From assembly GCF_947489565.1 (NCBI RefSeq), contig NZ_CANLEA010000011.1, positions 62,001-126,000 of the forward strand: a stretch of 64,000 nt of DNA, in the 5' to 3' direction. The notes beneath the pieces were generated by a model, which saw only the letters and a list, made by a program, of their open reading frames with translations, had not been told where the DNA came from and did no database searches. Shown here one piece after another: positions 35,632 through 46,400 of the stretch (position 1 is the first letter of the stretch; each line of letters opens with the position of its first letter). This DNA comes from an uncultured Kordia sp. GTDB lineage: Bacteria; Bacteroidota; Bacteroidia; Flavobacteriales; Flavobacteriaceae. The position numbers and the translations under genes are program-made.

Positions 35632-36564
35632 TTACTCATCTTTTTTATTATTTTTTGTTTTCTTCATGGCTTCACCAATTTGATTACTTGCGGTAAAACT
35701 AGCAACCATATCGTTGAGCATATTGCTTCCAGCTTGTGGAGAATTTGGCAGTAAAATTAAATTACTATTTGTTTCCTGACCAATAGCTTGAAGTGTATCA
35801 TAATGCTGCGTTACTACGATTAAGGCAGAAGCTTCTTGCGAATTAATTCCAACCTTGTTCAATACTTCAACAGATTCTTCTAAACCACGGGCAATTTCAC
35901 GACGCTGATCGGCAATACCTTGACCTTGTAAACGCTTGCTTTCTGCTTCTGCTTTTGCTTTTTCAACGATTAAAATACGTTGTGCATCACCTTCATACTG
36001 TGCAGCCGTTTTTTCTCTATCAGCTGCATTAATACGGTTCATGGCAGCTTTTACTTGTGCATCAGGATCAATATCTGTTACTAAGGTTTTAATAATGTCA
36101 TATCCGTATTCCATCATCGCTTCATTCAATTCAGACTTTACTGCAATTGCAATATCATCTTTACGTAAGAATACATCATCCAAAATCATTTTTGGAACTT
36201 CGGCTCGAACGACATCAAATACATACGATGTAATTTGATCGTGCGGATAATCTAACTTATAAAAAGCATCTTCCACTTTAAGTTTGATTACTTTATATTG
36301 AACCGAAACTTTTAAACGAACAAATACATCATCTTTCGTTTTTGTTTCAATAATAACGTCTAATTGTTGAATTTTTAAACTTAATCTTCCTGCAATTCTA
36401 TCGATTAAAGGAATTTTGAATTGCAATCCTGATTGACGAATGCTCTTATAACGCCCAAAACGTTCAATAATAGCAGCTGTTTGTTGCTTTACAGTAAAAA
36501 CAGAACCTAGTATAATAATAAGTGCTAGTACACCTGCAACAACATAGTATGGATTTATTGGCAT
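35632..36564 (-). CDS. SPFH/band 7 (stomatin-like) membrane protein
   Basis: A protein of 310 residues: one N-terminal membrane helix (about 8-26), an SPFH domain (AAIIERFGRYKSIRQSGLQFKIPLIDRI to about 200), then a charged coiled region (AADREKTAAQYEGDAQRILIVEKAKAEAESKR) and a lysine-rich tail. It is closest in pattern to the paraslipin/QmcA group of stomatin-like proteins, which form membrane-associated oligomeric cages and influence membrane protease activity. The usual NfeD partner is not adjacent. Divergent from the barrel gene at 36658. Confidence 0.88.
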   Translation of the reverse strand: MPINPYYVVAGVLALIIILGSVFTVKQQTAAIIERFGRYKSIRQSGLQFKIPLIDRIAGRLSLKIQQLDVIIETKTKDDVFVRLKVSVQYKVIKLKVEDAFYKLDYPHDQITSYVFDVVRAEVPKMILDDVFLRKDDIAIAVKSELNEAMMEYGYDIIKTLVTDIDPDAQVKAAMNRINAADREKTAAQYEGDAQRILIVEKAKAEAESKRLQGQGIADQRREIARGLEESVEVLNKVGINSQEASALIVVTQHYDTLQAIGQETNSNLILLPNSPQAGSNMLNDMVASFTASNQIGEAMKKTKNNKKDE

Positions 36565-36657
36565 AATTTGTAGTATTTAAAATGTTAGTATATAAAAATA
36601 ATTTATTTTGAGTAAAAAAAGATACTTTTGGGGACTTTAATCTAAAGGTACCCTCAA

Positions 36658-37308
36658 ATGCAAAAACCTACTTATCTACTATTAGTAGCTGTAACACTAC
36701 TTTTTGTTACAAATTCTTTTTCTCAAGGTCGCTATGACAACTACAATCGTTTGGGAATTTCGGCAGGATTTCATCAATTTGATATTCGTACGGATGACCT
36801 TGTAACTACTAAATCTACAGGCTTTCAAGGTGGATTGTCTACACGTGGAACCGTTGCCAGACATTTTGATATGGTGTACTTTTTACATCTTAATTTTCAT
36901 GAATTGAATGTTTTAGGACGAGAAACAGTTACTTCTTTAAATCAAGAAATTCCATTTAGCTTATTGGCAGCAAAAATTGGAGTGTTGGGAAGTTATAAAA
37001 TCGTTGAAAAACATTTAAGTGTGGAATTTGGACCAGCTTTGCAATTGACTGAAAAGTTTGAAATTGATAGCCAGTTTGAAGATTATATTTTACAAGGATA
37101 CGATTCGTTTACCGCTAAAGAAGCACGCCAAACCAATCGACTAAATGTGATGGGAGTTGTGGGAATCTCAGCCGGATTTCAATCATTTAAAATCTCGTTG
37201 CAATACGAATATGGATTTACAAACGTTTTAAGTAAACTGACAGTTGATAATAATAAACTAAAAGGAAATATAGAACAGTTGAGTGTTTTAGCCACTTTCT
37301 ATTTGTAA
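36658..37308 (+). CDS. PorT-type outer membrane beta-barrel protein
   Basis: A protein of 216 residues with a signal peptide (SFSQ, about 22) and alternating amphipathic strands ending in an aromatic-terminated strand (SVLATFYL): an eight-strand-type outer-membrane beta-barrel as in the PorT/OMP_b-brl_2 families. Specific role unknown. Divergent from the SPFH gene; a TACTTTTG promoter element lies at 36623-36630. Two hairpins follow downstream (37368-37387, ATCCCG/CGGGAT, and the terminator). Confidence 0.75.
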   Translation: MQKPTYLLLVAVTLLFVTNSFSQGRYDNYNRLGISAGFHQFDIRTDDLVTTKSTGFQGGLSTRGTVARHFDMVYFLHLNFHELNVLGRETVTSLNQEIPFSLLAAKIGVLGSYKIVEKHLSVEFGPALQLTEKFEIDSQFEDYILQGYDSFTAKEARQTNRLNVMGVVGISAGFQSFKISLQYEYGFTNVLSKLTVDNNKLKGNIEQLSVLATFYL

Positions 37309-37401
37309 TTTAGTGAAACTCGATTTTGAAAAGCCGAAAGACACATTCAAACTCAAAAGTTGAGCTAATCCCGTTTTAGAGCGGGATCTTAACACACAAA
37401 A

Positions 37402-37428
37402 AGAGCGCCGATAAGCGCTCTTTTTTTA
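37402..37428. terminator. Bidirectional terminator
   Basis: AAAAAGAGCG...CGCTCTTTTTTT between the barrel gene and the convergent gltX. T tracts on both strands. Confidence 0.88.
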
Positions 37429-37450
37429 TAATGTAACTTCGCTAATAACA

Positions 37451-37475
37451 TTGAAAAATACCTAGCGTAGCTATC
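37451..37475. repeat. Inverted copy of the 33710-33734 repeat
   Basis: TTGAAAAATACCTAGCGTAG followed by CTATCG is the reverse complement of the repeat at 33710-33734 with a few mismatches. Located just beyond the gltX stop. Confidence 0.55.
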
Positions 37476-37486
37476 GAAATGTCATC

Positions 37487-38998
37487 TTACAACATTCCCA
37501 ATACTTTCTGAATACGCTTGATGGTTTCTTGTTTTCCAATCATAAACATAATCTGAAATAAATCAGGGCCGCTTAATGCGCCTGCCAATGCAAAACGTAA
37601 GGGCTGCATTACTTTTCCAAAACCAATTTCATTGCTAGTAATCCAACCTTTGATATTTGTTTGTAAGCTTTCTACGCTATAATCTTCAGTAGCGTTAATA
37701 ATCTCTACCAATTTATTTAAAATGTCTCCTGTACCTTCTTTTAATGCCTTTTTCTGAGCTTTTGCATCATATTCTGTTGGTGCCACAAAGAAAAAGTGAC
37801 TTAAATTCCATAAATCTTTGGTAAACGAAGCTCTTTCTTTAATTAAGTCAACCACCATTTCAATATAATGGATATCAATATCTGCCAATTCAGCTTGACT
37901 TTCTCTAAATGCAATTGCTATACTTTCTCTAGATTTTAATTGCATGTATTGTTGGTTGAACCAATCAGCTTTTTTGATGTCAAATCGTGCTCCTGCTTTG
38001 TTGATTCGTTCCAATTCAAAATCTTGAACCAATTGCTCTAAGCTAAAGATTTCTTGTTCTGTTCCTGGATTCCATCCTAAAAAGACTAAGAAATTGATTA
38101 GTGCGTCAGGGAAATATCCTTCTTCTTTGAATCCCATATACAATTGATCTTCTTTATCATCATGCCATTCTTTTGGAAATACAGGGAAACCAAACTTAGC
38201 TCCATCACGCTTGCTTAATTTTCCTTTTCCAGTTGGCTTAAGAATTAATGGTAAATGTGCAAATTGTGGTGCTTCCCATTCAAACGAACGATATAGTAAA
38301 TAGTGCAATGCTAATGAAGGCAACCATTCTTCTCCACGAATTACATGCGTGATTTCCATTAAATGATCATCTATAATATTGGCTAAGTGATACGTTGGCA
38401 TTCCATCACTTTTAAACAATACTTTATCATCTAAAATATTGGTGTCAATTTTTACATCACCACGAACAATATCTTTTAAATGCAACGTTTCATCTTGTGG
38501 CGATTTGTAACGAATTACATACGGTTCGCCAGCGTCTAATTTTGCAGTAACTTCTTCCGCCGAAAGCGATAAAGAGTTTGTCAACTTTAAACGATTGTGC
38601 CAGTTATAAATAAAGGTTTTTCCTTTAGCTTCATGATCTCTTCTATGTCCGTCTAAGGCTTCCGCAGTATCAAAAGCGTAATAAGCATGTCCTTTTTCAA
38701 TCAATTGATCTGCATATTGCTTGTACAAATGCTTACGCTCACTTTGTCTGTATGGACCAAATCCTCCATCTTTTCCAACACCTTCGTCAAACGGAATTCC
38801 ACACCATTCCAATGATTCTATGATATATTCTTCCGCACCTTCTACAAATCGGTTTTGATCTGTATCTTCAATACGTAATACAAAATCTCCACCATGTTTT
38901 TTGGCGAATAAATAATTAAATAAGGCAGTTCTCACGCCTCCAATGTGTAATGGTCCTGTTGGACTTGGTGCAAAACGAACACGAACTTTTTTAGTCAT
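37487..38998 (-). CDS. gltX: Glutamyl-tRNA synthetase
   Basis: Class I synthetase charging tRNA-Glu (cytoplasm). 503 residues, the usual length. HIGH-type motif in PSPTGPLHIGGVRTALFN (residues 11-28); KMSKS-type motif KLSKRDGAKFG near residue 260. With glnS also present, the organism has a direct GlnRS route. The - strand promoter element TACATTTG (plus 39025-39032) lies 27 nt upstream of the start. Confidence 0.96.
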   Translation of the reverse strand: MTKKVRVRFAPSPTGPLHIGGVRTALFNYLFAKKHGGDFVLRIEDTDQNRFVEGAEEYIIESLEWCGIPFDEGVGKDGGFGPYRQSERKHLYKQYADQLIEKGHAYYAFDTAEALDGHRRDHEAKGKTFIYNWHNRLKLTNSLSLSAEEVTAKLDAGEPYVIRYKSPQDETLHLKDIVRGDVKIDTNILDDKVLFKSDGMPTYHLANIIDDHLMEITHVIRGEEWLPSLALHYLLYRSFEWEAPQFAHLPLILKPTGKGKLSKRDGAKFGFPVFPKEWHDDKEDQLYMGFKEEGYFPDALINFLVFLGWNPGTEQEIFSLEQLVQDFELERINKAGARFDIKKADWFNQQYMQLKSRESIAIAFRESQAELADIDIHYIEMVVDLIKERASFTKDLWNLSHFFFVAPTEYDAKAQKKALKEGTGDILNKLVEIINATEDYSVESLQTNIKGWITSNEIGFGKVMQPLRFALAGALSGPDLFQIMFMIGKQETIKRIQKVLGML

Positions 38999-39024
38999 AG
39001 GTAATAGTATATGGTTTTAAAGTG

Positions 39025-39032
39025 CAAATGTA
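39025..39032 (-). promoter_or_regulatory. Promoter -7 element of gltX
   Basis: TACATTTG on the - strand matches the Bacteroidota TAnnTTTG element; no clear TTG at -33, only T-rich sequence. Confidence 0.45.
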
Positions 39033-39240
39033 ATATTATTTTTCCTTTAAAATTGTGTCTGTAAAATGCAGTTCTCTTTTGATGAAGCAGAAAAGAAAAT
39101 GCAAGCGATCGTATTTTAAATCTCGATTATTGAGTAAAAGTGAAACCCTCAAAGTTTTTAGCCTTGAGGGTTTCGATTAATCAGCAAGTTGAGAAAAAAT
39201 GCTACTTTTTATAAGAAGTATAATTAGTTCTTGAAATCCA

Positions 39241-41187
39241 TTATTTTTTAATAAACTTTTCAGTGTGTTTAATGCCTGATGCAGTTTCTACAGTTAAGAA
39301 ATACATATTGTCACTTAATTGTGAAACATCAATTTCTGAAACCTCTGTAGCTTTGCTTTGTACCAATTTTCCAGTAATATCTGTGATTTGATAGGCAACA
39401 ATTGCTTCGTCACTATTGAATCGTAATACATCTGATGTTGGATTTGGAAACATGTTAAAGTTGACCAAATCGGCTTCGTCTCTTCCTAAGGTTCCACTTT
39501 GTGAATCTCCCATAACAAATAACGAACGTAAATGATCTTTTACTTCTGATGTAAATACATTGAGTGTTGTACCCGAATCACTTTCAGTACTTAATGTAAT
39601 TTGGTAAGACCAAGCTTCGTCGTAACAGCTATCGCAACAAGAAGGAACATATAATCCGATTACATATAGCTTATTGTGCTCAAAGTTATAGTTAGGGAAG
39701 GTGGTAGTAAGTCCCCAAACTGGATTTGCAGAAGTTGGTAATTGATTGTTGAATCCGCCCATATTACTAGACCAAGCAAATGTATTAGGAACCATATTGA
39801 TAAAGTCTACAGGATCTGTGAATGGGAATGAAGAATATTCTAATTCATATACAAACCATGTATATTGATATCCATTATTTTGTTCTGTACAAATATCACC
39901 TACCAATAACGCATCATCTGTAGTGTCAATACTGTTGATAGAACCTGTTAATTGTTGTGGACTTCCTTGGTGCAATACACTAATGTTGAGGTTTTGATCG
40001 AGTTTTGCTTGCAATGAAATATCGTCAATTGCCAAGTCATTTCCGTCACCCAAACCATCTTCTTTTAAATGAATTTTAATATCTAGCACATCGTTTTCAC
40101 CTTCAAAACATTCTGAGATTTGTTGCCAATCACAAGGATCGTCGCTGTTGGTATCAATGGTAATCCAATCGTATAACTGTCCGTTTACTTCCAAACGAAT
40201 TTCTGGCTTGATATTGAAAGTACATTGTGGCAAATCTTTGAAGTTTGCACAGAACTTATAGGTTTTTTCAAAATCAATTTGAATGCTTTGTTCCCAAATA
40301 ATACTTGTGGTTCCCGAAGGTTGTGTCGTACGACCATTTACCAATAAGAAGTTTGTATTGTTGCTATATTGTTCTGGATCTTCACACGCAGAATGATCTG
40401 TTACGGCAGTTCCAAAAATACTTGCATCGTTTGATACATGATATGCACCAGGATATAAACTTGCATCTTCTGTATAATCGGTACCAAATCCGTTAGCGCC
40501 ATTTTCAAAGTTTCCGTTTTCTACAAGGTTCTCACCTTCACAGCAAAAAGCACCTTCATTATTTGGTTCGCCCGTATCAATATCACAATCTTGAATACAA
40601 ATATTATCGTACCCGTATTCTTCTGTAGGACTTGAAGTTAAGTCTAAGTAAAAACGAATTCCATCAATATTACTTAATAAAGTATTCCAATCGTCACACT
40701 CTAATCCAGCGCCCATAACCCATTGTCCATTTGCATTAGAAGGTAAATCGGTTCCTTGACACGTTTCAATTGGCGCACATACATGTACCCAACCTCCATC
40801 TTCAACAGTTTGTACACTAGCTACAAAAGTTGCAGTAGCTGTAGGACTTGTTGGAGATCCGCTATAAATAATAAGCCTTGGAGATAAAGGTTCTCCTAAG
40901 CCACCATCTTCAATTACTTGAAAATCCCAGCATAAACATTGTCCTTCATATTCACGCCAATCGCCACCATAATCTACATCGTTATAAATGTATGATGAAC
41001 CTGAAGAATCATATGAGTGTAAAAAGAAATCATCAGCATTTCCGCTTGGTCCAAAAGGATCTGCTGTACTAGCGCCAGCAGCCACGCCATTCCAATTTGA
41101 TATATCCTGATCGTTAAAATCTTCACAGAATTGTCCAAAGCTTACTCCATAAAAAAGGAGCAAACACAAAGTAATTGTGTTTTTCAT
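39241..41187 (-). CDS. Secreted T9SS-sorted adhesin-like protein
   Basis: A protein of 648 residues: signal peptide (VSFGQ, about 18), a first beta-sandwich (about 20-205, MAM/laminin-G-like, ending YGYDNICIQDC), a second carbohydrate-binding-type jelly roll (about 215-390, NLVENGNFENG...LAIDDISLQ), a third region to about 560, and a type A C-terminal sorting domain (FNMFPNPTSDVLRF to HTEKFIKK). Many Cys pairs fit an extracellular protein. No catalytic motif was seen, so binding of a polysaccharide or glycoprotein is the likely job. Monocistronic. Confidence 0.85.
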   Translation of the reverse strand: MKNTITLCLLLFYGVSFGQFCEDFNDQDISNWNGVAAGASTADPFGPSGNADDFFLHSYDSSGSSYIYNDVDYGGDWREYEGQCLCWDFQVIEDGGLGEPLSPRLIIYSGSPTSPTATATFVASVQTVEDGGWVHVCAPIETCQGTDLPSNANGQWVMGAGLECDDWNTLLSNIDGIRFYLDLTSSPTEEYGYDNICIQDCDIDTGEPNNEGAFCCEGENLVENGNFENGANGFGTDYTEDASLYPGAYHVSNDASIFGTAVTDHSACEDPEQYSNNTNFLLVNGRTTQPSGTTSIIWEQSIQIDFEKTYKFCANFKDLPQCTFNIKPEIRLEVNGQLYDWITIDTNSDDPCDWQQISECFEGENDVLDIKIHLKEDGLGDGNDLAIDDISLQAKLDQNLNISVLHQGSPQQLTGSINSIDTTDDALLVGDICTEQNNGYQYTWFVYELEYSSFPFTDPVDFINMVPNTFAWSSNMGGFNNQLPTSANPVWGLTTTFPNYNFEHNKLYVIGLYVPSCCDSCYDEAWSYQITLSTESDSGTTLNVFTSEVKDHLRSLFVMGDSQSGTLGRDEADLVNFNMFPNPTSDVLRFNSDEAIVAYQITDITGKLVQSKATEVSEIDVSQLSDNMYFLTVETASGIKHTEKFIKK

Positions 41188-41348
41188 AATGTAAAATGTT
41201 TAAGTTTCTATAATTTGTTTCAGGGCAAAGATGCGCCAGAAGGAAACAATAGGGTAGAAGCAAATCACTAAGATTATAGAAGTGTTTTGCCTTCAGAAAA
41301 CATTATAGAAAAACCGTAAGTATTACAGGAAAAACACCCTTTTGCAAC

Positions 41349-42398
41349 TTAGTTAGCAATAGAAACCATTTCTGCAGGAATGCGTTTGTTCATTATTTTA
41401 AACCATAAAGGCGGAATTAATGCCAAGACCATTGACGTTGGATATCCATACGGCATTTGCGGACTTTTCTCATGGCAATCAAGCAGTTGGTATTTTTTAG
41501 AAGCTTTGTAATGATGATCGCTATGGCGCGTAAGTTCATACAAAACGATACGCCCAATAACGTGATTGGAATTCCAAGAGTGAATTTCTCGAACACGTTC
41601 ATAACGTCCAGAAGCTAACTGCTTTCTCAGCAATCCGTAATGTTCTATATAGTTGATAGTTTCCAACAATAAAAAACTAACTACGGCACTTGCTACTGCA
41701 AAAAGTAATGTTAGAGCTCCTAGAAAATAGAATACAATTGCCAAATACGTTAGTTGCAGAAGTGTAAACCAAAACATATTATTCTTCAAGGAAAAAAATG
41801 AAAACTTTCCACGTTGGCGTAAATTCTTTTGAATTTTCCACGCGTTCAAATATTGTCTTACTGTTGAGGTAATCCAAAATGAATACAGAACCTGATTGTA
41901 TCTAGCAGTGGCAGGATCTTCTTTTGTAGCAGCATGCAAATGATGTCCAAAATTATGTTCTACAAAAAAGTGCATATACATTGAAGGAAGCAATAAGAGT
42001 TTTGCCATAATTTGCTCATACTGTGTTTGTCTGTGACCTAATTCGTGTGCGACATTGATACCATTGGAACCCAATACAATTCCTGTAGAAAAGATCAATC
42101 CAACCACTTCATAAGTTTCATACATTCCCGAAGAAACATTTAAAAGCGTTACAATGAGCAATCCAAAAACGACAGGAATGTTTAAATACAACAACCAATC
42201 AAAAATTGGATTCACAGATTTCTGTTCCACTTCTTCTTCTGATAAGTTTTCGGTGCTTTGCGAAAAAATCAATTCCATCAACGGAATCATTCCGAAGGCA
42301 TAAATGGGTGTTAAAAATGTATAATATCCTCCTAAGTATAAAGCAATCACGGCAACCAAAGGTGTAGAAAATGCCGCTAAATATTTTAAGTCTCGCAT
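41349..42398 (-). CDS. alkB: AlkB-type alkane 1-monooxygenase
   Basis: A membrane di-iron monooxygenase of 349 residues. Histidine boxes are all present: HELGH at 118-122, EHNFGHHLH at 147-155, NYIEHYG at 249-255 and RHSDHH at 291-296; the NYxEHYG and RHSDHH boxes separate alkane hydroxylases from ordinary fatty-acid desaturases. About six hydrophobic segments. It hydroxylates the terminal carbon of medium- to long-chain alkanes or related alkyl groups and needs rubredoxin as electron donor; no rubredoxin gene is adjacent. The family box usually reads LQRHSDHH; here it is LTRHSDHH. It lies 87 nt downstream of an outer-membrane barrel gene on the same strand. Confidence 0.88.
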   Translation of the reverse strand: MRDLKYLAAFSTPLVAVIALYLGGYYTFLTPIYAFGMIPLMELIFSQSTENLSEEEVEQKSVNPIFDWLLYLNIPVVFGLLIVTLLNVSSGMYETYEVVGLIFSTGIVLGSNGINVAHELGHRQTQYEQIMAKLLLLPSMYMHFFVEHNFGHHLHAATKEDPATARYNQVLYSFWITSTVRQYLNAWKIQKNLRQRGKFSFFSLKNNMFWFTLLQLTYLAIVFYFLGALTLLFAVASAVVSFLLLETINYIEHYGLLRKQLASGRYERVREIHSWNSNHVIGRIVLYELTRHSDHHYKASKKYQLLDCHEKSPQMPYGYPTSMVLALIPPLWFKIMNKRIPAEMVSIAN

Positions 42399-42485
42399 AC
42401 GTCAATTTCAAAATTCAAAGCTCTTAAAATTACTACTTTTTTTGCTGAATTTGAATTTTAGAGAACTTTCGTAACAAAAACACTT

Positions 42486-43313
42486 TTAAAATCGCTTATA
42501 CAATCCAAGAGTCAATGCACCTTGTTTGGCAACATTGTTTCCAGAGAAAGCGCCACCAAAACCTAACACGCCACCAAAAGATTTGTTGAATTCTCCAATA
42601 ACCTTCAATCCAAATGCGCCGTATTCTTGATTGTTTACATACAAAGCTGTAGCTGCATTGCTCAAAGGCAAATTGACATCACCATCATTAAATGAACTTA
42701 CGATATCAACAAAACCAGCCAACCAAATTTTTGAATGTACTTTGGTTCCTATTTCTCCACCAATTTTAAAGTTGTTACTATAATTATTGGTTCTCAAATC
42801 AATTCCTGTAAATGCTTGAATGTAGAATTTATCAAAACTACGTCCAAAATTTACAGTAGGAGTAAAGGTCCAAGCATCTTGTCCAGTGCGAATTCCAGAA
42901 GCAGCTTCAAAAGTTCCTGTATTAGCTTCTACATTTAACTGTCCTGAAATGATCCATTTCTTATTGTAAAATTGATGTCTTAATCCAACTGAAACATTTC
43001 CAAAAGCAGATTTTGATTCTTCTGCTAGAAAAGCAGTTCCATTCACAGCATCTCCTGTACTGATGAATTTTATAGGAAGATTTACAATCAATGTAGTTTT
43101 GTTGGATATTCCGTATTCTCCATATAATTGTAGTGTATTGTCGGTAATTTCTCGATCAGTTTGATAATCTGGATCGCCAAAAATTTCATCGTAATTTGAA
43201 ATTGTGGTGAACGAAAGTTGTGTATAAAACGATCCTTTTTCTTGTGTCCAAGGACTTTGCGCAAACAAAATTCCGGAACTTAAAAGTGCAATAATTGTAT
43301 ATAAATTTTTCAT
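42486..43313 (-). CDS. Outer-membrane transporter-like beta-barrel
   Basis: A protein of 275 residues: signal peptide (ILFAQ, about 19) followed by about twelve amphipathic strands (LQLYGEYGISNKTTLIVNLPIKF, VSVGLRHQFYNKKWIISGQ) and a terminal strand ending LGLYKRF with C-terminal Phe, as in outer-membrane barrels. It resembles the MetA/phenol-degradation type of putative barrels. Upstream of alkB on the same strand with 87 nt between, so a role in hydrophobic-substrate entry is conceivable; this is inference. Confidence 0.65.
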   Translation of the reverse strand: MKNLYTIIALLSSGILFAQSPWTQEKGSFYTQLSFTTISNYDEIFGDPDYQTDREITDNTLQLYGEYGISNKTTLIVNLPIKFISTGDAVNGTAFLAEESKSAFGNVSVGLRHQFYNKKWIISGQLNVEANTGTFEAASGIRTGQDAWTFTPTVNFGRSFDKFYIQAFTGIDLRTNNYSNNFKIGGEIGTKVHSKIWLAGFVDIVSSFNDGDVNLPLSNAATALYVNNQEYGAFGLKVIGEFNKSFGGVLGFGGAFSGNNVAKQGALTLGLYKRF

Positions 43314-43423
43314 AATTAGCTTGTTTATGATGGCTTAGTAGTAAGTTTTTTAAAAATCTTACAGAATGTTTAACAAGTCTCGTATACTATTAATTGGCTA
43401 AATATGTTATTTTTATCAGTTAT

Positions 43424-46400
43424 ATGACGAATGCATACGAACACATACAGAAGAAACTAAGTCAGTTTGTGACCAAATACTATACAAACGAGCTTATCAA
43501 AGGAACGATATTATTTTTCAGTATCGGTCTGCTATATTTTATCATCACCTTATTGGTGGAACATTTTCTATGGTTAAGCACTGGAGCAAGAACCGCTTTA
43601 TTCTGGATTTTTATTCTAGTAGAAGTATCGCTTTTCGCGAAATTTATTGTGCTACCATTAACCAAACTGTTTAAACTACAGAAAGGAATTAGTTTCAAAG
43701 AAGCGTCTACCATTATCGGGAATCATTTCCCAGAAGTAAGCGATAAACTATTGAACGTTTTGCAATTGTCTGAAACTTCTCAGGAATCTGAATTGTTGTT
43801 GGCAAGTATCGAACAAAAATCGAAAGAACTACAACCCATTCCGTTTCAGGTAGCAATTAACTTTAAGAAAAATATTAAATACGCAAAGTATGCAATATTG
43901 CCATTGGCCATTGTGTTGTTTGTTTGGATTTCAGGGAACAGTTCGTTGTTTAGCAAAAGCTATGAACGTGTTGTAAATTACAAAACGGCCTATGAGCCGC
44001 CAGCGCCATTTCAATTTATTGTAGTGAATGATAGTTTGCAAGCTATTGAAAATCAAGCGTACAAATTGCAAGTACAAACATTAGGCGATGTGACTCCGGA
44101 AGAAGTACAAATATCTTTAGGTGACGAAACTTATTTTCTTCAAAACAAAGGAGTAGGAACTTTTGAATATACATTTACACAACCCAAAGAAGCAACGACT
44201 TTTACCTTAACCGCGAATGAAGTAACTTCAAAACCATATACGCTCAATGTGGTAAAAGTACCTTCATTGGTTAACTTTCAAATGGTGTTGGATTATCCAG
44301 CATATACCAAACGAAAAGATGAGGTTTTAAAAAGTACAGGAAATGCCACGATTCCAGAAGGAACTAAAATTACCTGGGAAGCGAAGGCGAAACAAACAGA
44401 AAAACTAGAATTAATTTCAAAAGATAGTACGTATGTGTTTGGGAAAGAAGCAAATGACTTCAAACTGACACAAAAAATATATCAAAAACTTGATTATCAG
44501 ATAAGTACAAGTAATTCTGAACTCAAAAACTATGAAAACCTTGGATTTAACATCAATGTGATCAAAGACGAGTATCCAAAAATGGATTTACAGTCAAAAA
44601 GAGATTCTGTAGATGGTAGAACTATGTATTTTCTAGGACAAGTTTCAGATGATTACGGATTGCGAGGATTGAAGTTGGTATACTATCCAGCAGAAAGTGC
44701 TGCGAACAAATTCCAAGAAAATATTCCAATCAGCACTTCAAATATTGATCAATTCCAATATACTTTTCCAGGAAACTTAGAACTGGCAAAAGGTGTGAAT
44801 TATGAGTTCTATTTTGAACTAAGAGACAATGACGGAATTCGTGGCGGAAAGAAAGTCAAAAGTGAAATCTTTAACTATCGAAAACTTACCGATACGGAGT
44901 TGCAAACAGAACAGTTACAGCAACAAAATGAAACAATCAAAGATTTAGATAAATCCTTAGAGAAGCTTCAAAAGCAACAAGACGAACTTAAAAAGATTAC
45001 ACGAAATCAAAAAGAGAAAAGTGAGCTGAATTTTAACGATCGCAAAAAGCTTGAAAAATTCTTGCAACGACAAGAACAAAGCGATCAAATGATGAAGAAA
45101 TTCTCTGAACAATTAGAACAAAACTTAGAGGATTTTCAAAAGGAAGAAACGCAAGATGATGAAGATAAAGAGTTGCTCCAAGAACGTTTAGAACGTCAAC
45201 AAAAAGAATTGGAGAAGAATGAAAAGCTAATGGAAGAGCTAAAGAAGTTAGCTGAAAAAATTAGTGAAGAAGAACTTCAAGAAAAATTAGAAGAACTAGG
45301 AAAGCAACAACAAAATAACAAAAAGAATCTTCAGCAAATTTTAGAGCTTACGAAGCGTTATTATGTAACGAAAAAAGCAGAGAAGATTCAGCAAGAATTA
45401 CAAGAATTAGCCAAAGAACAAGAAGAATTATCTAAGAAAACTGGCGAAGAAAATACAAAAGAAAAGCAGGAAGAACTGAATAAGAAATTCGAAGATTTGC
45501 AAAAGCAGATGGACGAATTGGATGAAGAAAACAACAAGCTGAAAAAGCCACTTGATTTAGAGCGAAACAAAAATGATGAAGAAGACATTAAGCAAGAACA
45601 GCAAGATGCTTCGGAAGATTTACAAAACAGCGAAGAATCTGAAAGTCAACAACAAAAAAGTGAGCAGCAACAAAGCGCCAAGAAAAAGCAAAAGAAAGCC
45701 GCTCAAAAAATGCAGCGCATGAGCAAAAGCATGCAAACTGCGATGCAAATGAGTGGACAGGAAAGCATTCAAGAAGATGCTGAAATGTTGCGCCAAATTC
45801 TAGACAATCTAGTTTTATTCTCTTTTGATGAAGAAGAATTGATGAAAGGATTTGAGGAAATTGACAATACAAATGCGGGTTATGCTGCCAAACTAAAACG
45901 ACAAAAAGAACTGCGCAAAATGTTCGAACATGTAGACGATAGTTTGTTTTCATTGTCTTTACGCCAGCCTACAATTTCAGAAAGAATCAATGGCGAAATC
46001 ACCGAGATTTATTATAACATCGACAAATCGCTAGAACAATTGGCAGAGAATAATGTCTACAGAGGAGTTGCAGCACAACAGTACGCATTGACATCTACCA
46101 ACAAATTGGCAGATTTCCTAAGTGGCGCATTAGACAATATGAACCAAAACATGGGACAAGGTCAAGGGCAAGGTAATCAAGGAATGGGGCAAAGTGGACA
46201 AAATCAAGGTCAAGGAAAAGGATTTCAATTGCCAGATATCATTCAATCTCAAGATGACTTGAACAAGCAAATGGAGAAAGGAATGAAGAAAGAAGGTCAA
46301 GGAAAAGATGGCAAAGGTGGCAAAGAAGGAGGAAAGGAAGATGGTGACAAAGGTCAAGGAAATAAAGATGGAAAAGATGGTGAAAATGGACAGCAAGGTG

